A DNA stretch of 52,870 nucleotides, from positions 1 to 52,870 of the forward strand of contig JAUREI010000006.1 of the NCBI GenBank assembly GCA_030827515.1, read 5' to 3'. This stretch comes from Prosthecobacter sp. Its GTDB lineage: Bacteria; Verrucomicrobiota; Verrucomicrobiia; Verrucomicrobiales; Verrucomicrobiaceae. The translations under genes were made by a program, and so were the position numbers. The notes under the pieces were generated by a model that made no database searches, was not told the DNA's origin, and saw nothing but the letters and a program-made list of their open reading frames with translations. This document shows positions 8,140-16,402 of the stretch, piece by piece (position 1 is the stretch's first letter; each line of letters opens with the position of its first letter).

Positions 8140-9204
8140 ATGTCGCTCCCCGATGACACTCTCTCCCGCCTCGGAGCCGAGGTGGCGCTGCCGAAGATCG
8201 ATCGCGCGCTCAAGGACTTGTGGGCCGACGACGAGACAAAGACCCGGGCGTCCCTGATCAATTTCGCCATCTACAGCGAGGATCCCGACGCCTTGCAGGC
8301 GAATGTCGAGCGACTGGACCAGATCACTGCTGAGCATGCCTGCCGGGCGCTGCTGATTCTTTGTCTGCCGGAGGCGGGGCCGCCACGGGCGCGCGCCTGG
8401 ATCAATGCCCTGTGCCGTCCCTACCAGGGGCGCCAGGAGGTCTGCAGCGAACACCTCTCCTTTCTGCTCGAGGGCGGCGATGCCGCCCAGGTGCAGAACA
8501 TCGTCTTTGCCCATCTCGACGCCGATCTGCCCCTCATCGTCTGGTGGCAGGGTGGGCTGACCCAGAATTTTGAGGAACGGCTCTACAGCCGCATCGGCAC
8601 GCTCATTGTCGACAGCAGTTCGTGGGCGGACCCGCGCGCGGAATTCGCCCGTCTGGCCGCGGTGCGCGCGGACCGCAGCGCCAGCTTCGATGTGCGCGAC
8701 CTGAGTTGGACGCGCAGTCATTTTCTGCGCACCGCACTCGCCGCCAGCTTCCAGGACACCAATGCCCGCCGACTGTTGCCGCTGGTGGAGACGGTTGAAA
8801 TCAACCATGCGCGGGGCCAGCGCTGCGCCGCCCTGCTGCTGGCGGGTTGGATCGCCCACCGCATGGGGGCGCAACTGGTGGCGAATGCCAAAGAACTCGA
8901 GTTCGTCAGGCCGGACGGTGGGCTTCTGCGCGCCCGACTGGCGGAACATGGCACTGAGGGTTGCGCGCTGCAGGAGCTCAAGCTAGCCGGACCCGGGTTA
9001 AGCGTGCAAATCACGCGCGACGGCGCCTCGGCCTTTGTCCATGTTTGTGCCGACTGCGAGGGCCATGCCCATGAGGAGATCCTGCCAGCCGACGTGGTTG
9101 GCGAGGCCGAACTCATCGCCGAGCAGCTCAGTCGTGCCGGTGGTGGAACCCACTATGCCTCGGTGCTGCCACTGATGGAGGACTTGCTGGCGCGCGCCGG
9201 TTGA
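8140..9204 (+). CDS. opcA: OpcA-like glucose-6-phosphate dehydrogenase assembly protein
   Basis: This 354-residue protein matches the OpcA family, which activates glucose-6-phosphate dehydrogenase by promoting its active oligomer (best known in cyanobacteria and actinobacteria). Family marks are DLPLIVWWQGG near 130, RIGTLIVDSSSW near 150, DLSWTRSHFLR near 187, and the C-terminal part with AALLLAGWIAHRMG. No zwf is in the window, so its partner must be encoded elsewhere. It is divergent from cysH over a 116-base A+T-rich promoter region and convergent with moaE, with only 7 bases between stop codons and a terminator running into moaE. Confidence 0.88.
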   Translation: MSLPDDTLSRLGAEVALPKIDRALKDLWADDETKTRASLINFAIYSEDPDALQANVERLDQITAEHACRALLILCLPEAGPPRARAWINALCRPYQGRQEVCSEHLSFLLEGGDAAQVQNIVFAHLDADLPLIVWWQGGLTQNFEERLYSRIGTLIVDSSSWADPRAEFARLAAVRADRSASFDVRDLSWTRSHFLRTALAASFQDTNARRLLPLVETVEINHARGQRCAALLLAGWIAHRMGAQLVANAKELEFVRPDGGLLRARLAEHGTEGCALQELKLAGPGLSVQITRDGASAFVHVCADCEGHAHEEILPADVVGEAELIAEQLSRAGGGTHYASVLPLMEDLLARAG

Positions 9205-9205
9205 G

Positions 9206-9232
9206 AACCGGTCAGGCGAAGACCGGTTTTTT
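9206..9232 (+). terminator. Intrinsic terminator of opcA inside the moaE 3' end
   Basis: AACCGGTC (9206-9213) and GACCGGTT (9221-9228) form a perfect 8-bp stem followed by a run of T (9227-9232). On the other strand the same bases are the last moaE codons, and the T run is the two AAA codons of the conserved Lys-Lys. An overlapping alternative stem, CCGGTT/AACCGG (9197-9211), covers the opcA stop. Confidence 0.75.
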
Positions 9233-9586
9233 CCAGATGGGCACGCGCGTCTTGATTTCGGCGAGGTAATGCCGGCAGAGTTCGAAGGCTGCGGCGCTGT
9301 GACGCGTGCGCACGCGGATCAGGATGGAGGGCTCACCTGCGGCGACGAACCCCAGCCGGTGCTGGATGAAGACTTCATGGTCCTCCCGGCTGCTGCGGGT
9401 GGTGGCGACCAGTTCCGCCAGTTGCTTTTCCGCCATCGGCAGGTAGGCGCTGTACTCAATGCCGGAGATGGGGCGGCCGTTCTCGAGCTCACGCACGACG
9501 CCGAGAAATCGCGCCTCGGCACCGAGGCCGGGACTGAAGGTCGGCGTGGCGTCCGGGATGGGATCGGGGGCGAGAAGGAAGTCCAA
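9212..9586 (-). CDS. moaE: Molybdopterin synthase catalytic subunit MoaE
   Basis: MoaE converts cyclic pyranopterin monophosphate to molybdopterin, taking sulfur from thiocarboxylated MoaD. The 124-residue protein shows the family signature: FLGVVRELENGRPISGIEYSAY, MAEKQLAELV, HRLGFVAAGEPSILIRV, HSAAAFELC, and the C-terminal VPIWKKPVFA with catalytic-site Lys119/Lys120. It is slightly shorter than the E. coli protein (about 150). No moaD or other moa gene is adjacent, so this looks like an isolated cofactor gene. Its last codons double as the opcA terminator. Confidence 0.95.
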   Translation of the reverse strand: MDFLLAPDPIPDATPTFSPGLGAEARFLGVVRELENGRPISGIEYSAYLPMAEKQLAELVATTRSSREDHEVFIQHRLGFVAAGEPSILIRVRTRHSAAAFELCRHYLAEIKTRVPIWKKPVFA

Positions 9587-9642
9587 GGCGGGCTATCCAA
9601 GACCGATCAGCGCCCCGCGCAAGCCGTTCCTTGCGCCTTGTG

Positions 9643-9670
9643 TTGACAGCCGCACCCCTGACGCTAGTTT
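9643..9670 (+). promoter_or_regulatory. Putative promoter of the CPLC-protein/TonB-receptor cassette
   Basis: A perfect TTGACA (9643-9648) is followed by a 16-base spacer and TAGTTT (9665-9670). The ATG at 9678 lies only 8 bases after the -10, so transcription would begin at or next to the start codon. This suggests a leaderless mRNA, in keeping with the absence of a Shine-Dalgarno sequence. Confidence 0.6.
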
Positions 9671-9677
9671 TGCCCGA

Positions 9678-10088
9678 ATGCCCGGCCGCGCCCCTTCCAC
9701 CTACCTGGTTCCGCTCATGCGCGGACTGTTGGTTGCGGCGCTTTGTCTCTCCCTGGGCATTCAATGGGCCCTGCTGCAGAGTGTGGCCTGGACGGGCATG
9801 CTGATTTCCTGGTCGCAGGAGGTTTCCCTGGTCGAGGCGGTGAAAAACACCTTTGACGGCGAGCATCCCTGCCCGCTTTGCAAGGCCGTTGAGTCCGGTC
9901 GCAAGGAGACGCCGAAATCGGCATCCACCAAGCCAGTCAGGCTCGACGCGGTGCTTGTCTCCACGGTCCGGTTGGTGGCTCCGGTGGCGCAGCCCTTTGC
10001 GCATGCCGCCTGGCGGGGAGTCCCCGCGGATGGCCATCCCGGAACGCGACATCGGCCGCCAAGAGGTGGATTGACGGTGCTTGTTTGA
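9678..10088 (+). CDS. Small membrane-anchored protein with a CPLC motif
   Basis: I do not recognise a named family. The 136-residue protein has one N-terminal hydrophobic segment (residues 14-31, RGLLVAALCLSLGIQWAL), then FDGEHPCPLCKAVESGRKE near residues 61-79, and a basic, low-complexity tail. A short anchored protein with a CxxC next to a TonB receptor and a PepSY protein recalls DUF2946-like proteins of copper/iron uptake loci. Metal or heme binding by the CPLC site is inference. The ATG at 9678 fits the promoter spacing; Met14 (9717) is an alternative. Its stop overlaps upstream frames of the TonB receptor gene, whose likely start is at 10196. Confidence 0.65.
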   Translation: MPGRAPSTYLVPLMRGLLVAALCLSLGIQWALLQSVAWTGMLISWSQEVSLVEAVKNTFDGEHPCPLCKAVESGRKETPKSASTKPVRLDAVLVSTVRLVAPVAQPFAHAAWRGVPADGHPGTRHRPPRGGLTVLV

Positions 10089-10195
10089 ATGGCCCGTGCC
10101 CGGTCGGCACGAGCCGATCCGTCGTTGGGTGTGCCCTGCAGTTGCACCCCTCCTCCCTCAACCGGAGACCGGCCGTGCCGGCTCCACCCCTGCCC

Positions 10196-12340
10196 ATGAA
10201 ACCGTTTCTTTGCCTCTGGCCCTTCGCGGGCCTCCTGACCTTCACCTCTCTGTCGGCGCAGACTGCCGCCCCGTCTTCCACCCTGCCTGAAGTCCTGGTC
10301 ACCGCGCGCCCCCCCGATCCTTCGCGCACCGTTCCCAGCCTGGAAACCCGCCGCCAGGAACTCCTCGCCAGCACCCCCGGAGGCGTTGCCGTCGTGGATG
10401 CCGAGGATTACAAGCGAGGTCGATCCACCACCCTCAAGGATGCCCTCGATTTCGCGCCTGGCGTCTTCATTCAGCCGCGTTTTGGCGCGGAGGAGAGCCG
10501 GGTGTCCATCCGTGGCTCCGGCATTCAGCGCACCTTCCATGGCCGCGGCCTGAAACTCATGCAGGATGGTTCGCCGCTTAACCTTGCCGATGGGGGTTTT
10601 GACATGCAGGCCGTCGAGCCGCTGTCCGCCCGCTACATCGAGGTGTTCCGTGGCGCCAATGCCCTGCAGTTTGGCTCGACCACCCTCGGCGGCGCCATCA
10701 ACTTCGTTTCACTGACCGGCCATGAGGCCGCTTCGCTGCAGGCGCGTTTTGAGGCCGGCAGCTTCGGCAGTTATCGCGGGCAGCTCAGTTCGGGCGGCGT
10801 GTTTGGCGATTCCGATGTCTATGCCAGCTACAGCTACAACGAGACCAACGGCTACCGCGACCACGCCCGCCAGGACAGCCAGCGCGTCTTCGCCAACTTC
10901 GGACAGCGCTTGAGCGAGAGCGTGGAGACGCGTTTCTACGTCACCTATGTGCGGACCGACTCACAGTTGCCGGGCAGCCTGACCCTGCGCCAGCTGGAGC
11001 GGCGTCCGGACATGGCGAATCCCGGCAATGTCCGGTTCAACCAAAAGCGCGATTTTGAGCTGTTCCGGCTCGCCAATCGCACGGTGTGGTCCGACGACAT
11101 CCATCGGCTGACACTGAGCACCTTCTGGTCTTGGAAGGATCTTGACCACCCGCTGATCTCCTTCGGCCCCGGCTTCCGTCTCGGGCCGGGCGTGATCGAC
11201 CAGCTCAGCAACGATCTCGGCATGGACCTGCGCTACGATTCGCTTGCCGACCTCGCCGGCCACCGCAACCAGTTCACGGTCGGCCTCGGCCATGTTTACG
11301 GGCTCACTCAGGACAACCGCTTCGCCAACGTGCTCGGCCAGCGCGGCGGTCGCACGGCGGAGAACCAGCTGACGGCCACCAACCTTGACCTTTACGTCCA
11401 GGACACCTTTCACCTGACCGACACGCTCGCCGTCGTTCTTGGTGCTCAGGGCAGCTACGCCGACCGCGACTTCGACGAGCAGCGCCGCTTCGGCTCCGAC
11501 AACAGCGACCGTCAGGAGTACTGGGGCTTCAGTCCAAAGCTTGGACTGCTCTGGGACGCCGCGCCTGAGGTGCAGTTCTTTGCCAATCTCAGCCGCAGCT
11601 TCGAGCCGCCGTCGTTCGGCGAGCTTACCGCACTCGGCGGCACGCCGGGACTCATAGATCTCCAGGCGCAGCGGGGCACCAGTCTGGAAATCGGCACGCG
11701 CGGCAGCCACGGTCGCGTGCGCTGGGACGTCGCCTGGTACTACACTTGGCTGGACAACGAGCTTTTTGCCCTCGGTGTGCCGGGGGTCAGCGCCACCCAG
11801 ACCGTCAACGCCGGACGCACGATCCGTCATGGTGTCGAGGCACTGCTCGACTTCGATTTGGTGCGCGGCTTGTTCACCTCCGAGCGTCCCGATGCCGCCG
11901 GCAGGCAGGGAACGGAAGCGGGGCGTGCCGGCGACCGTCTGTTCCTGCGCCAGTTTTACCTCTTCAACGACTTCCACTTCGACGGCGACCCCGTCTTCGC
12001 GAACAACGAGTTGCCCGGCATACCGCGTCACTTCTACCGCGCCGAACTGCTCTATGAACATCCCAGCGGCTTCTATGCCGGACCGAACGTCGAGTGGGCG
12101 CCGCAGAGTTACTTTGTCGATCTGGCCAACACTCTGGAGGCCGACGGCTACGCTCTGCTGGGCTTCAAGCTCGGCTACCGAACCCGGAAGGGCCTGTCTT
12201 TCTTCGTCGAGGCGAAGAACCTGACCGATGCCACCTACGCGGCCACGACCGGGGTCGTGACCACAGCCACGCCGGCGAGTGCCGTCTTTTTCCCGGGTGA
12301 CGGCCGCGCGCTGTTTGCCGGCATCGAATGGAAATGGTGA
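10196..12340 (+). CDS. TonB-dependent outer-membrane receptor
   Basis: A 714-residue TonB-dependent receptor, which moves iron chelates, other metals or small organics across the outer membrane using TonB energy. It has a signal peptide (residues 1-21, ending SLSAQ) and a TonB box-like LPEVLVTA near 30. A plug domain follows (TTLKDALDFAPGVFIQPRFG, then VSIRGSGIQRTFHGRG), then a 22-strand-type barrel of aromatic, alternating strands ending in the terminal strand FAGIEWKW. Plug and barrel resemble the FecA/siderophore class more than the SusC class. No SusD gene is present. The start at 10196 was chosen because it directly precedes the signal peptide. The PepSY gene follows closely. Confidence 0.93.
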   Translation: MKPFLCLWPFAGLLTFTSLSAQTAAPSSTLPEVLVTARPPDPSRTVPSLETRRQELLASTPGGVAVVDAEDYKRGRSTTLKDALDFAPGVFIQPRFGAEESRVSIRGSGIQRTFHGRGLKLMQDGSPLNLADGGFDMQAVEPLSARYIEVFRGANALQFGSTTLGGAINFVSLTGHEAASLQARFEAGSFGSYRGQLSSGGVFGDSDVYASYSYNETNGYRDHARQDSQRVFANFGQRLSESVETRFYVTYVRTDSQLPGSLTLRQLERRPDMANPGNVRFNQKRDFELFRLANRTVWSDDIHRLTLSTFWSWKDLDHPLISFGPGFRLGPGVIDQLSNDLGMDLRYDSLADLAGHRNQFTVGLGHVYGLTQDNRFANVLGQRGGRTAENQLTATNLDLYVQDTFHLTDTLAVVLGAQGSYADRDFDEQRRFGSDNSDRQEYWGFSPKLGLLWDAAPEVQFFANLSRSFEPPSFGELTALGGTPGLIDLQAQRGTSLEIGTRGSHGRVRWDVAWYYTWLDNELFALGVPGVSATQTVNAGRTIRHGVEALLDFDLVRGLFTSERPDAAGRQGTEAGRAGDRLFLRQFYLFNDFHFDGDPVFANNELPGIPRHFYRAELLYEHPSGFYAGPNVEWAPQSYFVDLANTLEADGYALLGFKLGYRTRKGLSFFVEAKNLTDATYAATTGVVTTATPASAVFFPGDGRALFAGIEWKW

Positions 12341-12390
12341 TCCCGCCGCCTCTGCCGGCCCTGTGCCGGCGGCTGCTTCCTATGCCCCTC

Positions 12391-13101
12391 ATGAACAAAC
12401 AGACCCTTCGCAAGGCCCACCGCTGGCTCGGCCTCGTCTTCAGCCTCAGCATCCTGATGGCCGCCGGCAGCGGCGTCATCCACAATGTCATGACCCGCAC
12501 CCAGTCACCGCCACCGCCGGCCCTGCCGAGCGGGGCGCTCGACGTTGCGCCGATCCGTCTCGGGGTCGCAGACGCCGTGGCCAGGCTGCCTGCTGATGCG
12601 CAGGCGGTCAGTGCCGTCAACGTCCGCGGCATCGGCGGCCGGCCCTGGTATCAGATCTATCCGCAGGGCGGCGGCCCGGCGCAGTACGTCAGTGCCGAGG
12701 ACGGCCGGGTCGATCCCGCCCAGGATGAGGCCTACGCCGCCCAGATCGCCTCCGCCTTCCTCGGTGGCGCGAAGGTACGCAAGGTTGCCTTTCTGACCGC
12801 CTTTGACACTGAGTATCTGAACATCTTCCGACTCCTGCCGGTTTATCGCTTCGAGCTTGATGACGCCCTTCACACCCGCGTTTACGTCTCCACGGCCACC
12901 GGCAGCGTCACGCGTCACACGGACGACAATCGCCAGTTTGAGGCGCGGATTTTCACCAATTTCCACAAGCTTGGATTCATCCCCGACAAGAACCTGCGCG
13001 ATCTCGTCCTGACGGCTCTGACCGGGGCCACCTGTGTGGTTGCCCTGCTCGGAGTTGCCCTGTTCTTCGCCACTCGGCCGCGTAAAAAATCCAATTCCTG
13101 A
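12391..13101 (+). CDS. PepSY-associated transmembrane protein
   Basis: This 236-residue protein begins with an amphipathic RKAHRWLGLVFSLSILMAAGSG helix, the hallmark first membrane segment of PepSY-TM proteins. It has a periplasmic region with two PepSY-like halves (residues about 55-195) and ends with a second membrane segment (VLTALTGATCVVALLGVALFF) and a basic tail. Homologues beside TonB receptors are linked with ferric-reductase or siderophore-release functions in the inner membrane; that role is inferred from context here. It starts 50 bases after the receptor. Met at 12382 is an alternative start. Confidence 0.85.
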   Translation: MNKQTLRKAHRWLGLVFSLSILMAAGSGVIHNVMTRTQSPPPPALPSGALDVAPIRLGVADAVARLPADAQAVSAVNVRGIGGRPWYQIYPQGGGPAQYVSAEDGRVDPAQDEAYAAQIASAFLGGAKVRKVAFLTAFDTEYLNIFRLLPVYRFELDDALHTRVYVSTATGSVTRHTDDNRQFEARIFTNFHKLGFIPDKNLRDLVLTALTGATCVVALLGVALFFATRPRKKSNS

Positions 13102-13160
13102 TTGCCTGCAGAGGCTTTGAAGAGTTATGTCGTGCCTCGCCGTGTTTTGCGGTTGAGCCC

Positions 13161-14267
13161 ATGAGAAAAACCCCCGTCGAGCAATCCCGACTCATCGCCG
13201 ACGTCATTTTGCACGTGCGGAGCGGACGAGCGACTTCCCGTCGTGGACTGGCGAATGAAATGGGGCTGTCGCCCTCGACGACCGGCTTATATGTGGACAT
13301 GCTGCTGGCCGGCAACCTACTCGTGGAGGACGGACTCGAACAGGGACCGGTGGGTCGCCCGAAGCGCCGGCTTGGCACGGTGCCGGAAGCCGGCTGGTTT
13401 GCCGGGGTCGAATTCCATGCCGGACGGGTTCAGGCGGTGAGGGTGGATTTTTCCGGTCGGCACGCACATACCCTTCAGCGGCCACTTCCGGCCGGAAGTG
13501 GCCGTGACCGGGTGCGGCAGGAACTGGCTGCAGCAGTGCGCGCCCTCGCCGCCACCGCGCCGGGTCGACTGCTGGGGATTGGCGTTGGGGCCCCCGGAGT
13601 TGTCGATCCCGTGCGAGGCATCGGTTTGCAATATGATTTCATTCACGATTGGCGCGACGTCCCCGTGGCGGCCCCGCTGGCGGTGGATTTTGGTGTGCCG
13701 GTGACCCTTGAGAACAACCTTCGCGTCATCGCCCTTGCCGAGCGCTGGTTTGGCGGCGGCCGTGACCTAGATGACTATGTCGTGCTCGGTCCCCGGCGTG
13801 GATTCGGGGTCGCCATCATGCATCGTGGCAGCCTTTTCAGCGGTGCCCACCAGGCGGCGGGCGAGGTCGGCAACTGGGCCTGGCCGGGCGGTGGAGAAAT
13901 GCATGACGCCCTGTCCGCGCCCGCCGTTTGGAGGCGGCTTGCTGGCGTCGATGGGCCGGCGCCGGAGGAATTGCACGTTGCCCTCGCTGCGCTGGCGGAT
14001 CAGCCGGCCGGCCATGAGGTGGCGACTGATTTTGCACGGGTCATCGGTTGGCTGCAGCTCCTGCTCGATACCGAGGTGTTTTTCCTGCACGGGCCGTTGA
14101 CCGCCCTGGGGGCCGGTTTCTGGAACGAGGTGGCGGCCCAGGCTACGGTTCTCATGCCGCGGCTGCGCGGGCGGCTGCCGCGCATCCTGGTGTCCGATCT
14201 CGATGATGCCGCCGGGGCGCTCGGGGCGGCCAGTCTGGCCATGGAGAGCTGGCAGCCGGCGGTCTGA
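13161..14267 (+). CDS. ROK-family (NagC/XylR-like) transcriptional regulator, kinase site degenerate
   Basis: A 368-residue ROK protein with an N-terminal winged helix-turn-helix (residues 8-60, SRRGLANEMGLSPSTTGLYVDMLL) and a C-terminal sugar-kinase fold. GIGVGAPGVVDPVRG near 138 and LENNLRVIALAERWFGG near 180 are ROK blocks. The usual DxGxT phosphate loop is replaced by VEFHAGRVQAV, the catalytic ENDAN reads ENNLR, and the CxCGxxGC zinc motif is absent. Phosphorylation is therefore unlikely, and a pure sugar-sensing repressor is the best reading. Its target may be the aldo/keto reductase 53 bases downstream, though nothing in the sequence proves it. Confidence 0.88.
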   Translation: MRKTPVEQSRLIADVILHVRSGRATSRRGLANEMGLSPSTTGLYVDMLLAGNLLVEDGLEQGPVGRPKRRLGTVPEAGWFAGVEFHAGRVQAVRVDFSGRHAHTLQRPLPAGSGRDRVRQELAAAVRALAATAPGRLLGIGVGAPGVVDPVRGIGLQYDFIHDWRDVPVAAPLAVDFGVPVTLENNLRVIALAERWFGGGRDLDDYVVLGPRRGFGVAIMHRGSLFSGAHQAAGEVGNWAWPGGGEMHDALSAPAVWRRLAGVDGPAPEELHVALAALADQPAGHEVATDFARVIGWLQLLLDTEVFFLHGPLTALGAGFWNEVAAQATVLMPRLRGRLPRILVSDLDDAAGALGAASLAMESWQPAV

Positions 14268-14320
14268 GTCCACTGGAGGCCTGGACTTGAACGCGGCGTT
14301 GTCCCGGCCATGCTGTGGCC

Positions 14321-15361
14321 ATGGAACGCAGACGACTCGGCCGCAGCGGCCTCGTGGTGACAGATCTTTGCATGGGCACGATGACCTTTGGTCTTCAGGC
14401 CGATGAGGCGGAATCCTTTGCCATTCTGGATCGCGCCTACGACGCCGGCATCGACTTCTATGACGCCGCGGAGATGTATCCGGTGCCACCGAGCGCGGAA
14501 CGCTTCGGGATCACGGAGGAAATTGTCGGCCGCTGGCTGCGGACCAAGCCGCGCGGACAGGTCATCCTCGCCACCAAGGTGACCGGGCCCGGGCACGGCT
14601 GGTTTCGACCGCCGGTGCGTGGTGGGTTCACCGCCCTGGACCGTCGCCAGATCCGTCAGGCCTGCGACGACAGCCTCCGTCGGCTGCAAACCGACTACAT
14701 CGACCTGTATCAAACTCACTGGCCGGACCACGGCATGCGCCAGGAGGACACCCTTGCCGCCCTCACCGAGTTGGTGAACGAGGGCAAGGTGCGCGCGATT
14801 GGCTGCAGCAATGAGACGAGCTGGGGTCTGATGAAGAACCTCTGGGCCTCGGAAAAGCACGGCCTGACGCGCTTTGACACGGTGCAGAACAATTTCTCGA
14901 TCATCAACCGCCGCTGCGAAAACGAACTGGCCCAGGTCTGCCGCATGGAGGGCGTTAGCCTGTTGCCCTACTCGCCGCTCGGCGGTGGCGTCCTCGCCGG
15001 CAAGTATCAGGACGGCGCCCTGCCGGACGGTGCCCGTTTCAGCGATTACCTGCGCGGCGGTGGTGAACGCCAGCAGCGCATGGCGCGCCGCTTTGTCAAT
15101 GCGCGCACCCTGGCGACCGTTGAACGTCTGCAGGCCATTGCCGGCGATCTCGGTGTCAGCGTCGCCGCCCTCGCCCTTGCCTGGAGCCGCCAGCACGACT
15201 TTGTCGCCTCGACCATCTTCGGTGCCACGACGGTCGCGCAACTCGAGGAAAACCTGCGCGCTGCCGACCTGATCCTGGATGACGCCACCCTGCGGCGGAT
15301 TGACGCCATCGAGGAGGAAATGCCCAACCCGATGACCGAGGACGGCCTGCGCCGGCTCTGA
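14321..15361 (+). CDS. Aldo/keto reductase, Tas-like
   Basis: A 346-residue NAD(P)H-dependent oxidoreductase of the TIM-barrel AKR superfamily, closest in layout to E. coli Tas. The catalytic tetrad is in place: Asp48 and Tyr53 (YDAAEMYP), Lys86 (ATKVTG) and His133 (YQTHWPDHG). The nucleotide-binding end has [15 protein letters not shown]. The family reduces carbonyls of sugars, aldehydes or ketosteroids, and the substrate cannot be told here. It follows the ROK regulator closely, so a sugar-related role controlled by that regulator is plausible. The ATG at 14321 is preferred over a GTG two codons upstream. Confidence 0.92.
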   Translation: MERRRLGRSGLVVTDLCMGTMTFGLQADEAESFAILDRAYDAGIDFYDAAEMYPVPPSAERFGITEEIVGRWLRTKPRGQVILATKVTGPGHGWFRPPVRGGFTALDRRQIRQACDDSLRRLQTDYIDLYQTHWPDHGMRQEDTLAALTELVNEGKVRAIGCSNETSWGLMKNLWASEKHGLTRFDTVQNNFSIINRRCENELAQVCRMEGVSLLPYSPLGGGVLAGKYQDGALPDGARFSDYLRGGGERQQRMARRFVNARTLATVERLQAIAGDLGVSVAALALAWSRQHDFVASTIFGATTVAQLEENLRAADLILDDATLRRIDAIEEEMPNPMTEDGLRRL

Positions 15362-15378
15362 GGGGCCACGGCGGAGGC

Positions 15379-15407
15379 TTGACCCGGCCGGGCATCCGCT
15401 TTAGAGC
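15379..15407 (+). promoter_or_regulatory. Putative fabI promoter
   Basis: TTGACC (15379-15384), a 17-base spacer and TAGAGC (15402-15407) lie just before fabI. The ATG at 15417 follows the -10 by 9 bases, giving a leader of only a few bases and no Shine-Dalgarno sequence. Confidence 0.5.
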
Positions 15408-15416
15408 ATTCGGACC

Positions 15417-16193
15417 ATGAGTGCTAAACCTCTCGAAGGAAAGACCGCCCTAGTTTTCGGAGTCGCCAACAAGCGCAGCATTGCCTGGGCCATCGCCCAG
15501 GCCTGGGCCGAGGCCGGTGCCAAGCTGATTTTCAACTACCAGGGAGAGCGCCTGAAGGAGAATGTCGAGGATCTGGCCGGCACCTTTGGTTCCGACACCC
15601 CGCTCTTTCCCTGCGACGTCACCAAGGACGAGGAGGTCGATGTCTTTTTCGACAAAGTCGCCGCGCTCACGCCGAAGGTGGATCTCCTGCTGCACAGCAT
15701 TGCCTTTGCGCCCAAGGAGGCGCTGGAGGGGGATTTCCTCAACACCAGCCGCGACGCCTACCTGACCGCCCACAACATCAGCGCCTACTCGCTGGTCCAT
15801 CTCGCCCGCAAGGCCGCGCCGCTGATGACCGACGGCGGCAGCATCATCGCGATGAGTTACTACGGCGCTGAGAAGGTCGTGCCGCACTACAACGTCATGG
15901 GCGTTGCCAAGGCCAGCCTTGAGGCCAGCACCCGCTATCTGGCCTACGACCTCGGCAAAAAGAAGATCCGCGTCAACTGCATCAGTGCCGGCCCGGTCAA
16001 CACCCTTGCCGCGCGCGGCATCGCAGGTTTCGGCTCGATGCTCAAGCACTATGACGAGCATGCACCGCTGGGTCGCTCCTGCGAACCTAAGGAACTCGGC
16101 GCCACCGGCGTCTTCCTTGCCAGCGATGGCGCGGCGTCGATCACCGGCCAGGTGATTTACGTCGACGGTGGCTACCAGATCATGGGCATGTGA
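15417..16193 (+). CDS. fabI: Enoyl-[acyl-carrier-protein] reductase (NADH), FabI
   Basis: FabI performs the last reduction of each fatty acid elongation cycle, trans-2-enoyl-ACP to acyl-ACP. The 258-residue protein is a classical FabI short-chain dehydrogenase. The cofactor motif is GVANKRSIAWAIAQ (15-28), and the active site includes Tyr149, Tyr158 and Lys165 in the Tyr-X6-Lys spacing (YNVMGVAK). The LHSIAFAPK block is at 92-100 and the C-terminus reads ITGQVIYVDGGYQIMGM. It is preceded by its own putative promoter and looks monocistronic. Confidence 0.98.
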   Translation: MSAKPLEGKTALVFGVANKRSIAWAIAQAWAEAGAKLIFNYQGERLKENVEDLAGTFGSDTPLFPCDVTKDEEVDVFFDKVAALTPKVDLLLHSIAFAPKEALEGDFLNTSRDAYLTAHNISAYSLVHLARKAAPLMTDGGSIIAMSYYGAEKVVPHYNVMGVAKASLEASTRYLAYDLGKKKIRVNCISAGPVNTLAARGIAGFGSMLKHYDEHAPLGRSCEPKELGATGVFLASDGAASITGQVIYVDGGYQIMGM

Positions 16194-16402
16194 TCTGGGA
16201 TGGGGAGTTCCAGGTTTAAAGTTTAAGGTTTTGAGTTTCAGAGAGTGGCCGGTGGCGGTTTTGCCGCCTGCGGTCACCTGTTTTTGCAGCCCAGCGGAAG
16301 GACAGAACATCTAACGCGGAATGGCCAATGTCCAAGTTTGGGAATTGGAGGGAAATTGGGCCTAGCTTATTGGCTGTTGGGCCTTCGGCTTGAAATCCCA
16401 GT
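16194..16402. other. Gene-free 209-base stretch with low-complexity repeats
   Basis: This is the longest intergenic stretch and is visibly richer in A and T than its flanks. It holds GTTTAAA and GTTTAAG in tandem (16214-16227), then related words (TTTTGAGTTT), and a run reading GGCCAATGTCCAAG followed by GGGAATTGGAGGG (16323-16352). I find no open frame with coding character, no tRNA and no clear terminator for fabI or the S41 protease gene. Confidence 0.6.

Noticed and set aside
9587-10195. Cobalamin or other riboswitch upstream of the TonB receptor gene
   Set aside because: I looked for the B12-box and conserved core words and found none. The interval is better explained by the CPLC protein gene and its promoter.
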